From Posidonia oceanica (Eukaryota > Streptophyta > Magnoliopsida > Alismatales > Posidoniaceae): a stretch of 64,000 nucleotides of DNA. The number at the start of each line of letters is the position of its first letter. Positions within the stretch are counted from its first letter, which is position 1. The notes under the pieces are model-generated. The model saw nothing but the letters and a program-made list of their open reading frames with translations, searched no databases and was not told the origin of the DNA. Shown in pieces: positions 54,819 through 64,000 of this stretch. The position numbers were made by a program, and so were the translations under genes. The stretch is taken from positions 98,687,501 through 98,751,500 of the forward strand of contig JAZBRS010000026.1 in the NCBI GenBank assembly GCA_037176725.1, written 5' to 3'.

Positions 54819-57800
54819 TGTAGACACCCCATTTTGATAGGCTGAATCAAAGGAATCCTTCTGGTGGCTTCTGAACCCAAACATAGACCCAAAGCCACAT
54901 CTTTCTTTTCAAATCAGACCCGAAACCAAACCTAGAATCACACCCATTTCCTAAACCCAAAAACCACCCAAAAATCATAGGAATCCCCATCCTTCCCAAC
55001 CTAGAAAACCCTCCCAAAAACCCTTAAAATTTCAAACCAAAACTACTCCCAAAAATCCTAGAAAATCTAGGTAAAACTACCCTTTTTCTACACCCCAAAA
55101 CCCTTCAAAAACCTTCCAAAACCCCACTTCAAATGCTAGGTTAAACACTAGAAACCCTAGGTCACACACTCACCCAATTCCACTTCATTTCCAAGCTTCT
55201 ATCCCCTTCATCTCTCCAAATTATCCTTTTTTCTCTCTAAAATTATTTTTTTCTCTCTCCTCTCTATCCTCCCTCTTATTCTCCGTCTTTTCCTCCCCTT
55301 CTTCCTCCTATTCTTGCTTGGCAGTGGACCCATCTCGTGCATCTCTCCTTTCTGTATTTTATCTGTATTTTTATTTCATTTTTATCCTATCTCTTGATTT
55401 TCTAATATTTAATTTCTTTCCTCCCCTCTCTTTCTTCTTTCTTTCTCCATTTCTTTCTTTTCTTCTTCCTCTCCTTTTCCTTTTCCTTTCTTCCACTAAA
55501 CCTTTAAAACTCTAATTAAAAAAGGAAAACAAAACAAAAACAAACCAAAACTTTAAAAAGAAATAATTAAAAAACTTGAACAAACAATTAAAAGAAAAAT
55601 TCCAACTAAAAGCAATTAAAAAACTAAGAATGCAATCTAAAAAACCTAAAACAAACAAGAGGAAAATGCTATTAAAAACAAACAAAACAAAAATATAATC
55701 AAAACAAACAAAAAGAAAGAACACTATTAAAAATAGCAACAAATCAAAAGCAAATCCTAGAAAAAAGAAACAATTAAAAAACCCTAGGGTAGGTAGTTGA
55801 AAAACAATTAACAAATCTAAGGAAACAATTAAAACTTAAAACAGTTTAAAAAACTTAATTAAAAAGTGAAAGAGGAAAAACTTAGCATGAAAAACTTAAC
55901 TTAAAAATAATTATAAAACTTAACAAACATTTAAAACAAAATTAAAAAAACACTTTAAAGAAAAACTTAGGAAAATCATAAAAACTTAAAACAAAAAATA
56001 AAACTCCTCCTAACTCTAATTAATTAAAAAAGCAATCCCTTAAAACCTAAATAAAAATCTCAACTTAAAAACAACTACTTTAAAATATTTTCAAATCTTT
56101 TTATTTTATTTTTTCTTCCATTTTCTTCCTTCCCTTTTCTTCTTTCTTTTTCCTTCCTTTTCTTTCTTATTTTTTTCTTTTCCTCTTTTTCGGTCCAGTC
56201 CGGCCCATGGCCTCCACCCTCCTTCCTTTCCTTTCTTTTTTTCTTTCTTTTTCTTTTCCCGCACGAAGCCCGGCCCACACCTGCCTCCTGCCTTCCTCCT
56301 CCTTCCCTTCCTTCTTCTTCCTTCTTCTTCTTCTTCTTCTTTTGCCTTCTGCTTCTTCTCCCGCGATCAGAACAGCATTCCCTCCTCCATTTCAAATTCA
56401 ATTCTCCCCCTCCATCCAATCCATCCACAGAACCCTCTCCTCTCTCAGCTTTCCCATCTCTTTGGTGGCATTAATGCCTGTCGTCCTCGCCGGTCGCAGC
56501 CATCAGCGCCAGTTGCCTCCACGCCGATGTATTTGAAATCCACAGCTTGCGCCCAGCAGCTCCAAGGCCTCTGATAAAGCCAGCTTCTTCTCCACTCCTT
56601 CACCACCTTTTGCCAATCCAGAGAGAACACCAGAGAGAGCGTGAGAGCCAGCAGAATTCACCTCCTCCTTCCCTCTGAAATCAGCAACTTCCGTCTCCCT
56701 TCAGACCCCTCCACAGACCTCCAAATCCCTTCCAGTTCCGTCCCCAATCTTCAACCAACATCCAGCAATCACCCCCTTCATTCCACGACCTAAACTAACC
56801 CAAAACCAAGCCCAATCACCTAAAATTCCTCACCAGAACCCATCACTTTCCACTTCAAAATTCCAGACTCTTCAGACCTCCAACTCAGCCCAAACTCTTC
56901 CTAGTTACTCACCTGAACACCACCTCCCTAAACCACCCGGCATCACACCTTCACACTCACCATAGCTTCGACCATCCACAACAAACACTTGCACCATTTT
57001 CTGCCCAAAAATCAACCCATCAACCAACTCCCTCCACAGCGTCCCTCAGGCCAATTCAACCCTCCAGCAACCTTCACCAGACACCCAGAAGTTCACCAGT
57101 ACCCTCCACTTAGCCTGAGGAGCAACATACCACCTCTCCCACCTCCGGCAGTCTCCAATGCACCCAAAAGAACCGCTTTCTTCCGCCGGCCTCTGAACTC
57201 ACGCCTGAGCATCCAGGAAGCTCTGGAGGATCGCCTGGAGTGGATCCCTTTCTTCGCGAACCACCGGGGACGCCTCCAGCTGCCAGACCACCACTGCCGA
57301 CCTCTGCAAAAGCCACCTACGTCGCGGGAGTGCACCGGCCGTCAAATCAGGTATTTCTTCACCCTTGTAGTCTAGTTTTCCTCTCTTCTTGCTCCTCAGC
57401 CCATTAGATTAAGGTTCTGGTCTGTGTTGCATGAGGTCAACTCCACTGCTGACCTGTCTTCTCCGGCAAGCCTCTGCGCACGGATCATCGCTCTGGCTCG
57501 CTCGTCCCTCGTCGATCAGTCCCCGAGCACCATGGAGCTTCCAGCAACGCCACCCTGTCCTCCATTTCCGCCATTGACGCTTCTTTCCTCTGGTCTGCTT
57601 TTAGAGCTTCTGCAAAGCTCCATCGTCTTCTCCAGTCTGCTCCAGTGTACGTCATGGCACGCCGACACGCCTCCGGCCTCCGTGCAACTCCAGCGAAGCT
57701 CCCTTGCCCATCAGCGCTGTCCGAGCGAGCTTCCTTCTCCGGCCAGCAACCTCTGGTTTCCTGTGCTATAGTAGTTGCAATATTTTATTTCCTTTCGTTC

Positions 57801-60640
57801 GCCTGTGTTTTATTTTTCCTTAACTTATCATTTTTTCCATGAAATTACATTTTCGCCTTGCTGTTCTACTTATTTGCTTTCCAGTCCTGCCATCGTTTAA
57901 GATTCATTTAAATCTGAATAAAAACCTTATGAAATTGCATAAAAAGTCTGTGTTGTCCTTTATTTGCATGATAGTCCTGCTGCTGTGTAAACTCTTTAGT
58001 TTTCTTTTAATTTCAGTCCTGCTAGTTATTTTTAATACTTGTTAGTCCTTTGCAGTTACAGCTTTTTTATTTTTCTTTAAGTTCCAGCCCAGTTATTTAT
58101 TTTATTTGTATGTTGATCCTGCTCTTGTTCAAATACTTTTTCTGTTCTTTATTTTCCAGTCCAGTAACTATTTTATTTTGCATCTAAGTCCTATGGTTGT
58201 TAAATGTCATTTAAATATCAGCTTTTATCTTATTACATTGCTTTTTAGTCTTGCTTTTTATTTTATTTTCAATCCAGTCCTCTGTTTAGTTGATTAATTC
58301 ATTTAATTTCTCATTTTGCCTTATTGCATTGCACTTTTACCCTATCTTTTTTTATTTTTGCATTTTGGTCCTCTACATGCATGCACAAATCATTTAATTG
58401 CATATTTTTCCATATAAAATTGCATTCTGGCCGCTGCATGATTTTAAATTACATTTCAGTCCTTTGCATGTTTACAGATCATTTAACAGCATATTTTACC
58501 TTATAAAATTGCATTTTAGCCCCTGCATGATTTTAAATTACATTTTAGTCTTCTGCATGTTTACAAAAATCATTTAATTGCATATTTTACTTTATAAATT
58601 TGCATTTTAGCCCCCTGCATGATTTTAAATTGCATTTTAGTCCTCTGCATGTTTACAAAAATCAATTAACAGCATATTTTACCTTATAAAATTGCATTTA
58701 GCCCCTGCATGATTTAAAATTGCATTTTAGTCCTCTGCATGTTTATAAAAATCATTTAATTGCATCTTTACCATATAAAATTGCATTTCAGACCCTGCAT
58801 TTTATTTTATTTACATCCATACCCTCAAGTTTTCAAAAACATTACATATAGGCCCCTAACTTTTCAAAATCATTGCATATAGGTCCCTAACTTTCAAAAA
58901 CTTGCATATAGGTCCTTAACTTTTCAAAAACATCACACTTAGGTCCTTTTTTGCATTTTTGCATACATTGCACCCATGCATCATTGCATTTAGCATTTTT
59001 GCACACTTTTAAGCACTTTTAGCTCCCATGTATGTGGGAGGACCTGTTTTGCACACCCTCTAGGATCCCTTTTACACTTAGATCCCTTCTCTTCCCTTGG
59101 CCCTTGGGCCTTCTGCCTTGAAGCCTGAATATCTTCTGATCGGACCGCCGGATCTTTGCAACCAAGTTACCTGGACCTCCCTGGTGGAGCGGACTTCAAT
59201 GCTGACCAAGTTTGTCCTAGATTAGGCTTCAGATCTCCAAGGTAAGTCCTTCTGAACTCCTGCACAGCATCTCTTTTGCACATCATTAGCATTACATGCA
59301 TTGTTTTTTTACACCACGCTTTCCGAGCATGTAGATTAGGACTTCCTCTTCTTGCCTATACACTTTACTCCCTCTTTTCGCGTACTCTCAGTGTTTTGGG
59401 TTGTGTTTCCCCTGGATTCACTACTAATTGCGACCTTCTTCCCCATTTTCCATGATCCGATTGCATCACGAGCTTTTGGCAGCATGCAAGAGACATCGTG
59501 GGATACTTTGGTGGGAAACAGTCACAGAATAGTGGTGATCCCTCCACTTGCTTTCTTTCCCCTTTGTAGGTCTTTACACCTGCATTGTGTGGTCCTTAAG
59601 CGGCATTTGTTCTCACACTTACAACGCTTGCCTCTCCTACTTCTCTTGCTCTTCTCCTTTGCATGTTTTTACATCTGCATTGCATGGCTTTTACGATGTT
59701 TTGTTTCGCTTGTTTCCTGCACCGTTTTGCGTGCATGCTTTGTTTCTTGCACCGTTTTGCGTGCCTGCTTTGTTTCTTGCACCGTTTTGCGTGCTGACTT
59801 TGTTTCTTGCACTGTTTTGCGTGTCTGCTTTGTTTCTTGCACCATTTTGCGTGCCTACTTTGTTTCTCGTACCGTTTTGCGTGCCCACTTTGTTTCTTGC
59901 ACCGTTTTGCATGCCGACTTTCGTTTCTCGCACTGTTTTGCATGTTTTACCATGTTTTCCCTTGCATGTCGCTTGCAATGCCTGGTTTTACCGTTGTTTT
60001 GTTTTATCACCTGCATTTGCATTTAGGGCAGTGATGCTTACTGCTTAGAGTTCTCACGGACCAGGGTTCGCCCGGTTCGGAACACAGACAGCGTTGCTGA
60101 GCGCTTAGATTGCACGTTTAATTCCTTGCATCGCATTCCATCACTTAGAGCACACCTATGAGCATTTAATTAGGCATTCATGGCACTTAGGCATTCAAAA
60201 TCTGCATTTCTCTGCGTATGCGAGCGTAAGCCTAGAAAGACGGATTCTCGGGCGTGTCGGGGGTGCCTAACACCTTCCCCGCACGTAACAGGAGTCCTTG
60301 CCCTTTCTCTTGGCCTGCAATGACATATTGCCCTTATCCTAGGCATGAGTTATATCATTTGCATCTCATTTCTTTTGCATTGCCTTGCATTGCATCTTTT
60401 GCATGGTTTTGCGTGTTCATTCACTCATTTCCCCGATTTTCCTTGTCTTTCGACTTAATAGAGATGGTGGCGACTCTGAATTGTCTTATCTTCTTCTTTT
60501 CTTTCCTTTTTTCCCTTTTTTAAGTGTTTCTGAGTCAAGTCTTCCTTCTCGGACACAGCCGCTAATATGAACCTGATTCTGATCGGTGCACACGAGCTTT
60601 GGCAGTGTGCATGGACGATCTGAACACCGGGATTACTACA
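54819..60640 (+). repeat. 3' LTR of element 2 (LTR-B)
   Basis: 5822 bp, same order of segments as 36676-42465: AT-rich 90-bp repeats (58360-58800), 30-bp minisatellite (59700-59950), conserved block (60203-60325), inner PBS-like GTGGCGACT (60467-60476, 164 bp before the LTR end). It differs from the 5' LTR by many scattered substitutions. No genes. Confidence 0.9.
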
Positions 60641-60645
60641 CTAGG
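60641..60645. repeat. Target-site duplication of element 2, right copy (CTAGG)
   Basis: Follows the LTR end ATTACTACA; matches 36671-36675. Confidence 0.9.
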
Positions 60646-60878
60646 CATGGCATATGCATGAAGGGGAAAGAAACAGGAAGCCATGGCATGCTAGCAATCA
60701 TACAACAAGGCAAAAGGCATGTGCATGGCATGTGCAAGTGTTGTGGACATGATAGTGAAAAGGAAGCACTCATCACATCAAAAGGCAAGAATACATGGCA
60801 TGTGCATGTGTGGTGGCATAGCAATGGTGTAAAACAAAGCACTTACCACTCAAAAGGCATGTATTATTGCATTGTACA
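60641..60878 (-). mobile_element. Leader fragment of element 3, last piece
   Basis: Continues the leader after the CTAGG site: CATGGCATATGCATGAAGG, CAATCATACAACAAGGCAAAAGGCA and AAAAGGCATGTATTATTGC match element 1 at 26634-26860. The match ends where LTR X starts at 60879, so the PBS and 5' LTR of element 3 are not seen. Confidence 0.8.
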
Positions 60879-61523
60879 TGTGGATTTGGGGGTTTTTGGA
60901 TGAAGTAGTCGGCGCTTCCACGTACGTCAACGACTTGATGTGATCGCCACTCGTCGATGGGCGGACAAGGCACCTAGGGAGATGATGATGATGATGTGGG
61001 TAGTCAGTTCACTGGATCAATGGCAGGGTGTCATCCAACGGCGTCCTCGTACTATGTGACCGTGTTCCTTTCCTTCAAAACAAAGTAAAAATAGATCTAG
61101 GTAAGTCCGGGTGCAGTAAACTAATCAGATAAATAAGAAATAAAGTAGATAAATGCAACTAATACTAACCGGGGGTTGTTCCCTGCATGCATATGCTATG
61201 GGTCCTAATTAAGGAATGCAATATGAAATGAAAAAGTAGATTGGAAGAAGATACTCCCTTCACCCTCATGTTGTATGCAGTGGAGTGTGGAAGTGGAGGC
61301 ACGGTTGGAGCTCCGGCTATGCTCGAGATCTCTAGGATCTAAAGTGGGATGTAGTGGTCTCTAGGATCTAGGGTTTTTCTGGATTGAGAGTGGAGGCTAA
61401 GACTCTCAAGATCTTGGAATATTTCTCTCTTTCTCTTGATCTTTTCTCTTGGATGTGGATCCCAAACCCTAAAAGTGCCTCTCAAACCCTAAAAAGCCTC
61501 TCCTGAGTACTAACTCACAGGGT

Positions 61524-61533
61524 CTATTTATAG
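61524..61533 (-). promoter_or_regulatory. TATA box of LTR X
   Basis: CTATAAATAG on the minus strand, a consensus plant TATA box, about 930 bp inside the U3 end. Transcription would run leftward through a CT/GA-rich leader. Confidence 0.55.
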
Positions 61534-61704
61534 GTTCGTGGGACACAGGTGGTTCATATGTAGGAAGGTTCTAGAAGTTTCTAGAAGAGAACTGATATTT
61601 ATGGCTAGTCGCCTCATAGGCAGGTGACCGACACAAATATCTCCCAAAAAGATCGTGGAAAAGCTGTGGAAATTCCGCAAGACCAGGTCAACGGAGTCCA
61701 CGTT

Positions 61705-61735
61705 AGCTAGTCGCCTGCAAAGCAGGCACCTAGCT
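61705..61735. other. 31-bp near-perfect hairpin in LTR X
   Basis: AGCTAG-TC-GCCTGC, loop AAA, GCAGGC-AC-CTAGCT. Two stems of 6 bp separated by one 2x2 mismatch. Related TAGTCGCC...GGC segments occur at about 61595-61627, 62025-62055, 62060-62090 and 62090-62120. Confidence 0.6.
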
Positions 61736-62467
61736 GTTGCACTATTCCAAGCTAAATCTAGATATGTTTCTATCTCTAAGGAAGTAAATCCTAGATATGC
61801 TACTTATTTTTAGGAGATAAATCTTAGATTTAAAAAACATGTTAAAAAATCTAGATCTTAATTTGGAAGCCACCTAGGATTTTCTAGTTATATCATACAT
61901 TAAATATTTGAAAATCATGGAAATATCGATAATTTACGGAAAAAGCGTTATAATAATTTATAAAGCCCCCATATGTTATATTAATGTCTAGGATATTGAT
62001 TATTAGGCTAGAGAGAGAGACAGGCTGCTAGTCACCTGTCTCTTTGGCGTCTACATAGTCTAGTCGCCGCTCTGAATGGCGCCTGGCTGTGTCGCCGCTT
62101 TGGGAGGCAACTAGCTAGTCTTTTTGCATTTTTAACCCTGTCTTTTAAGTTGATCCAGAGAAACATGATAAAAGCCCAGAAAACTTCAGAGATTTCATGA
62201 AATCACAAAAATATCTTCTTTAACTCAAATCTGCCACTGATTTGAGTGGAATAAAGAGTGTTCAAGGTACCCAAACTTGCCACTAGTTTGAGCAAGTCAG
62301 CTTTGCCACAGCTAACGACCTTTAGTCGAGTAAGATTAAGCATTGTTTTTAAGCAAATCATGAAAAATCTGGAAAATGTGTTTTTAAGCCTTAGTTATGT
62401 GACTTAGGGTGCCTCAGAAGTTCCTATCCTCTATGACTCTCAGAAATGCGAAAATGGGATATCTACA

Positions 62468-63106
62468 GATGCCCCTCCTTGGAGTTGATCTTGGAACAAG
62501 AATGGCTCCAAGGTAAGAACGATGTCCTATTGAGCATTTCCTGAAAAGGGGAGCTCCGTCTCAAACAATCCGCCACTAGGGATGGAGAAAGATAGAAAGA
62601 ATGGGTGAACTAACTCAGTGTCGGGAGATTGCCGCACGGCCGAGTGGTTCGATTAATTATCGTCATATTAAAGACTCAGGCATGGAGGGGTCAAGTCGGT
62701 TTCGGAGCTATATGTCGCAGCCGATGTCAAGACCAGGTCAACCATGTAGAGATATACCTCAACAGGGTAGAAGCTAAGGAGGAGATCGTGGGGCATTACC
62801 CTTGCATGATTGAAAAGAAGTGCTCTTGTGGCATCATGTTTGAGATTTTACTCGGATTGGAATTGATAGAAAGGATAGGTAGGAACTAGGTTGGCTCTAG
62901 GAGCATCACATGTCCTAAGGGTTTCTAACACTCTTGAAGGTCATTTGGCTCCGTCCGTGCTCCACTTCCAATGATATGAGAAAATGCATGGATGCATGAT
63001 TCAAGCAAACAATGATAATGCAAGGTCAACATACAATGCAATGAATGATCCATATGCTAGGTTAGGCCGGCGGGGTACGGTTGGTCCCAACCCATATGGA
63101 CATATG
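62468..63106 (-). mobile_element. Polypurine tract and short internal sequence next to LTR X
   Basis: Begins GATGCCCCTCCTT (minus strand AAGGAGGGGCATC), the polypurine tract of the X element. The remaining 600 bp show no gene or similarity I recognise; the ORF at 62629-62889 has no family features. It may be 3' region of element X, cut by LTR Y. Confidence 0.4.
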
Positions 63107-63322
63107 TGTAACCGTCTCTCGTGTACAACGCGGGGGCCGCAGCCAAAGCTCGCAGGCGCCCTGTCGAAGGGAAAGAAGGCCACAATTTATGGTGTATCTG
63201 AGGAGAGTTTGACTCGAGGAAAACACCGATAAAATGGTAAAAGATATCAAAAGATGATAAGAGGCGTAAAAAAACAAAGAGTGTGGTCAAGTCTGATTTC
63301 CACGATGGAGTCGCCACTTTAT
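63107..63322 (-). repeat. Extra copy of an LTR-Y end plus PBS-like sequence
   Basis: 216 bp from TGTAACCG. It is an imperfect tandem copy of 63323-63500 (shared AGGCGCCC, GGGAAAGAAGGCCACA and TGGTGTATC) and ends in GGAGTCGCCAC (63307-63317) five bases before the next LTR end. Confidence 0.55.
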
Positions 63323-64000
63323 TGTAGCCGCCTCTCATGTACGACGCAGGGGCCACTGCCAAAGTTCGTAGGCGCCCGACCGAAGGGAAAGAAGGCCACA
63401 GTTAATGGTGTATCAGAGGGGAATTCGACTTGAGGAAAAACACCAATAAATGACGAAATCAGGGAATGATAGAGTAAACAATGCGAAGGGGGAGTCGCCA
63501 CCTATTCTAATTGGGAAAAGCCGAAAGACGAGGAAAACCAGATGTAAATTAGTAAAACGAAAGAAAATCAAAGTGGATCCATGCAAAACGGATGCACCAC
63601 TGGGTCATTACGGTCCAGAGATGGATACGGACTCCTGTTATGCGAGGGGAAGATATTAGGCACCCCTGACACGCTCGAGGTGCAGTCATTTCAAATGTCA
63701 TTCCGCTCATAGTGTGGCTCAATGTAGGCTGAAGGCCAATTTATATATGCTTACTAGCAAAAAGAAACATGCCATGATAAATGCAAAAGCGAGAGAAAAA
63801 AGGCTCAAATAAACATGCATAAATGTTAAATGAAACTAGAGAAGCGACAATACAATGCTGGAACGTAACCAAGTATAATAGAAAGTGAATGCAAGAGGAT
63901 AAGGTTCAAATGAACATCCATAAATGTTAAATGAAACCAGAGAAGTAGCTACACAAAGCTAGAATATAAACATGCATAAGGGAAAGTTAAAGCAGGAGGT
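63323..64000 (-). repeat. LTR of family Y (partial, cut by window end)
   Basis: Begins TGTAGCCGCC. It has an inner GGAGTCGCCAC at 63491-63501 (168 bp in), then AAGCCGAAAGACGAGGAAAACC as in LTR-A, and the conserved block at about 63600-63690 (GGACTCCTGTTATGCG, TTAGGCACCCCTGACACGC). It is therefore a further Tat-type LTR, oriented like LTR-A. The rest is A-rich with repeated AAATGTTAAATGAAAC units (63825-63940). No genes. Confidence 0.6.

Larger units (their letters stand above)
36676..60640 (+). mobile_element. Element 2: defective Tat/Ogre-type Ty3/gypsy retrotransposon, about 24 kb
   Basis: LTR-B pair (36676-42465, 54819-60640), PBS (42467-42484), leader, broken gag-protease (43788-47793), linker, integrase (49023-50318), a broken PMD-like ORF (51805-53007), 3' repeats, polypurine tract (54806-54818), flanked by CTAGG. 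RT and both RNase H domains are absent through an internal deletion. The two LTRs differ more from each other by eye than those of element 1, so it is probably the older insertion. It would need proteins from a relative to move. Confidence 0.92.
60879..62467 (-). repeat. LTR of family X, minus strand
   Basis: 1589 bp from TGTGGATTT to ...TATCTACA. Its right end is followed by a polypurine tract like that of elements 1 and 2. A clear CTATAAATAG lies on the minus strand at 61524-61533, with telo-box AAACCCTA motifs downstream at about 61467-61490. The left end resembles the sequence ending at 489. As oriented it would be the 3' LTR of an X element extending to the right. No genes. Confidence 0.6.

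Noticed and set aside
62629..62889. 86-codon ORF in the internal sequence beside LTR X
   Set aside because: Short, no family features, opposite to the inferred element strand.

Overview
The window is plant nuclear DNA made almost entirely of nested Ty3/gypsy LTR retrotransposons of the Tat/Ogre type. I see no host gene, rRNA or tRNA. The evidence for a plant is a Tat-lineage polyprotein with a second, archaeal-type RNase H, plant telo-box (AAACCCTA) motifs in the LTRs and a plant-mobile-domain-like ORF in the 3' regions. The sequence does not let me name the species; a large-genome angiosperm fits best.

Layout. (i) 1-489: end of an LTR of family X, + strand, cut by the window edge. (ii) 490-2256, 32285-32415 and 60641-60878: three pieces of one older Tat-like element (element 3, minus strand; gag remnant plus 5' leader), split by two insertions. 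(iii) 2257-32284: element 1, minus strand, about 30 kb, target-site duplication CTAGC, LTRs of 4962 and 5072 bp. Its order is 5' LTR, PBS, leader, gag, protease, reverse transcriptase, RNase H, archaeal-type RNase H, integrase, a separate 400-aa ORF, a repeat-rich 3' region, polypurine tract, 3' LTR. A nearly perfect 5.33-kb tandem duplication (3480-8810 and 8811-about 14140) enlarges its 3' end. (iv) 31276-39797: a 4.26-kb tandem duplication spanning the outer end of element 1, the element-3 fragment and the start of element 2. (v) 36676-60640: element 2, plus strand, about 24 kb, target-site duplication CTAGG, LTRs of 5790 and 5822 bp. It is broken: gag-protease has stops and frameshifts, RT and both RNase H domains are deleted, and integrase remains open. 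(vi) 60879-62467: an LTR of family X, minus strand, then a polypurine tract and about 640 bp of internal sequence. (vii) 63107-64000: the end of another Tat-type LTR (Y).

How the parts work together. Element 1 reads as one minus-strand frame from gag (ATG at 25880) through integrase (17235), broken by three stop codons (TAG 24504, TAG 20709, TAA 19026). The first is a Trp codon in element 2, so it looks like decay. The second lies at the protease/RT border, where Ogre relatives are known to have a stop removed by splicing. The ORF downstream of integrase is conserved in both elements.

The most interesting signals are non-coding or accessory: paired hairpins in the 3' region with compensatory base-pair changes between elements 1 and 2; a PBS-like motif 164-168 bp inside the LTR end in three LTR families; a conserved LTR block with a possible stem-loop; and the PMD-like third ORF. 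All comparisons are by eye; no alignment or database search was run.
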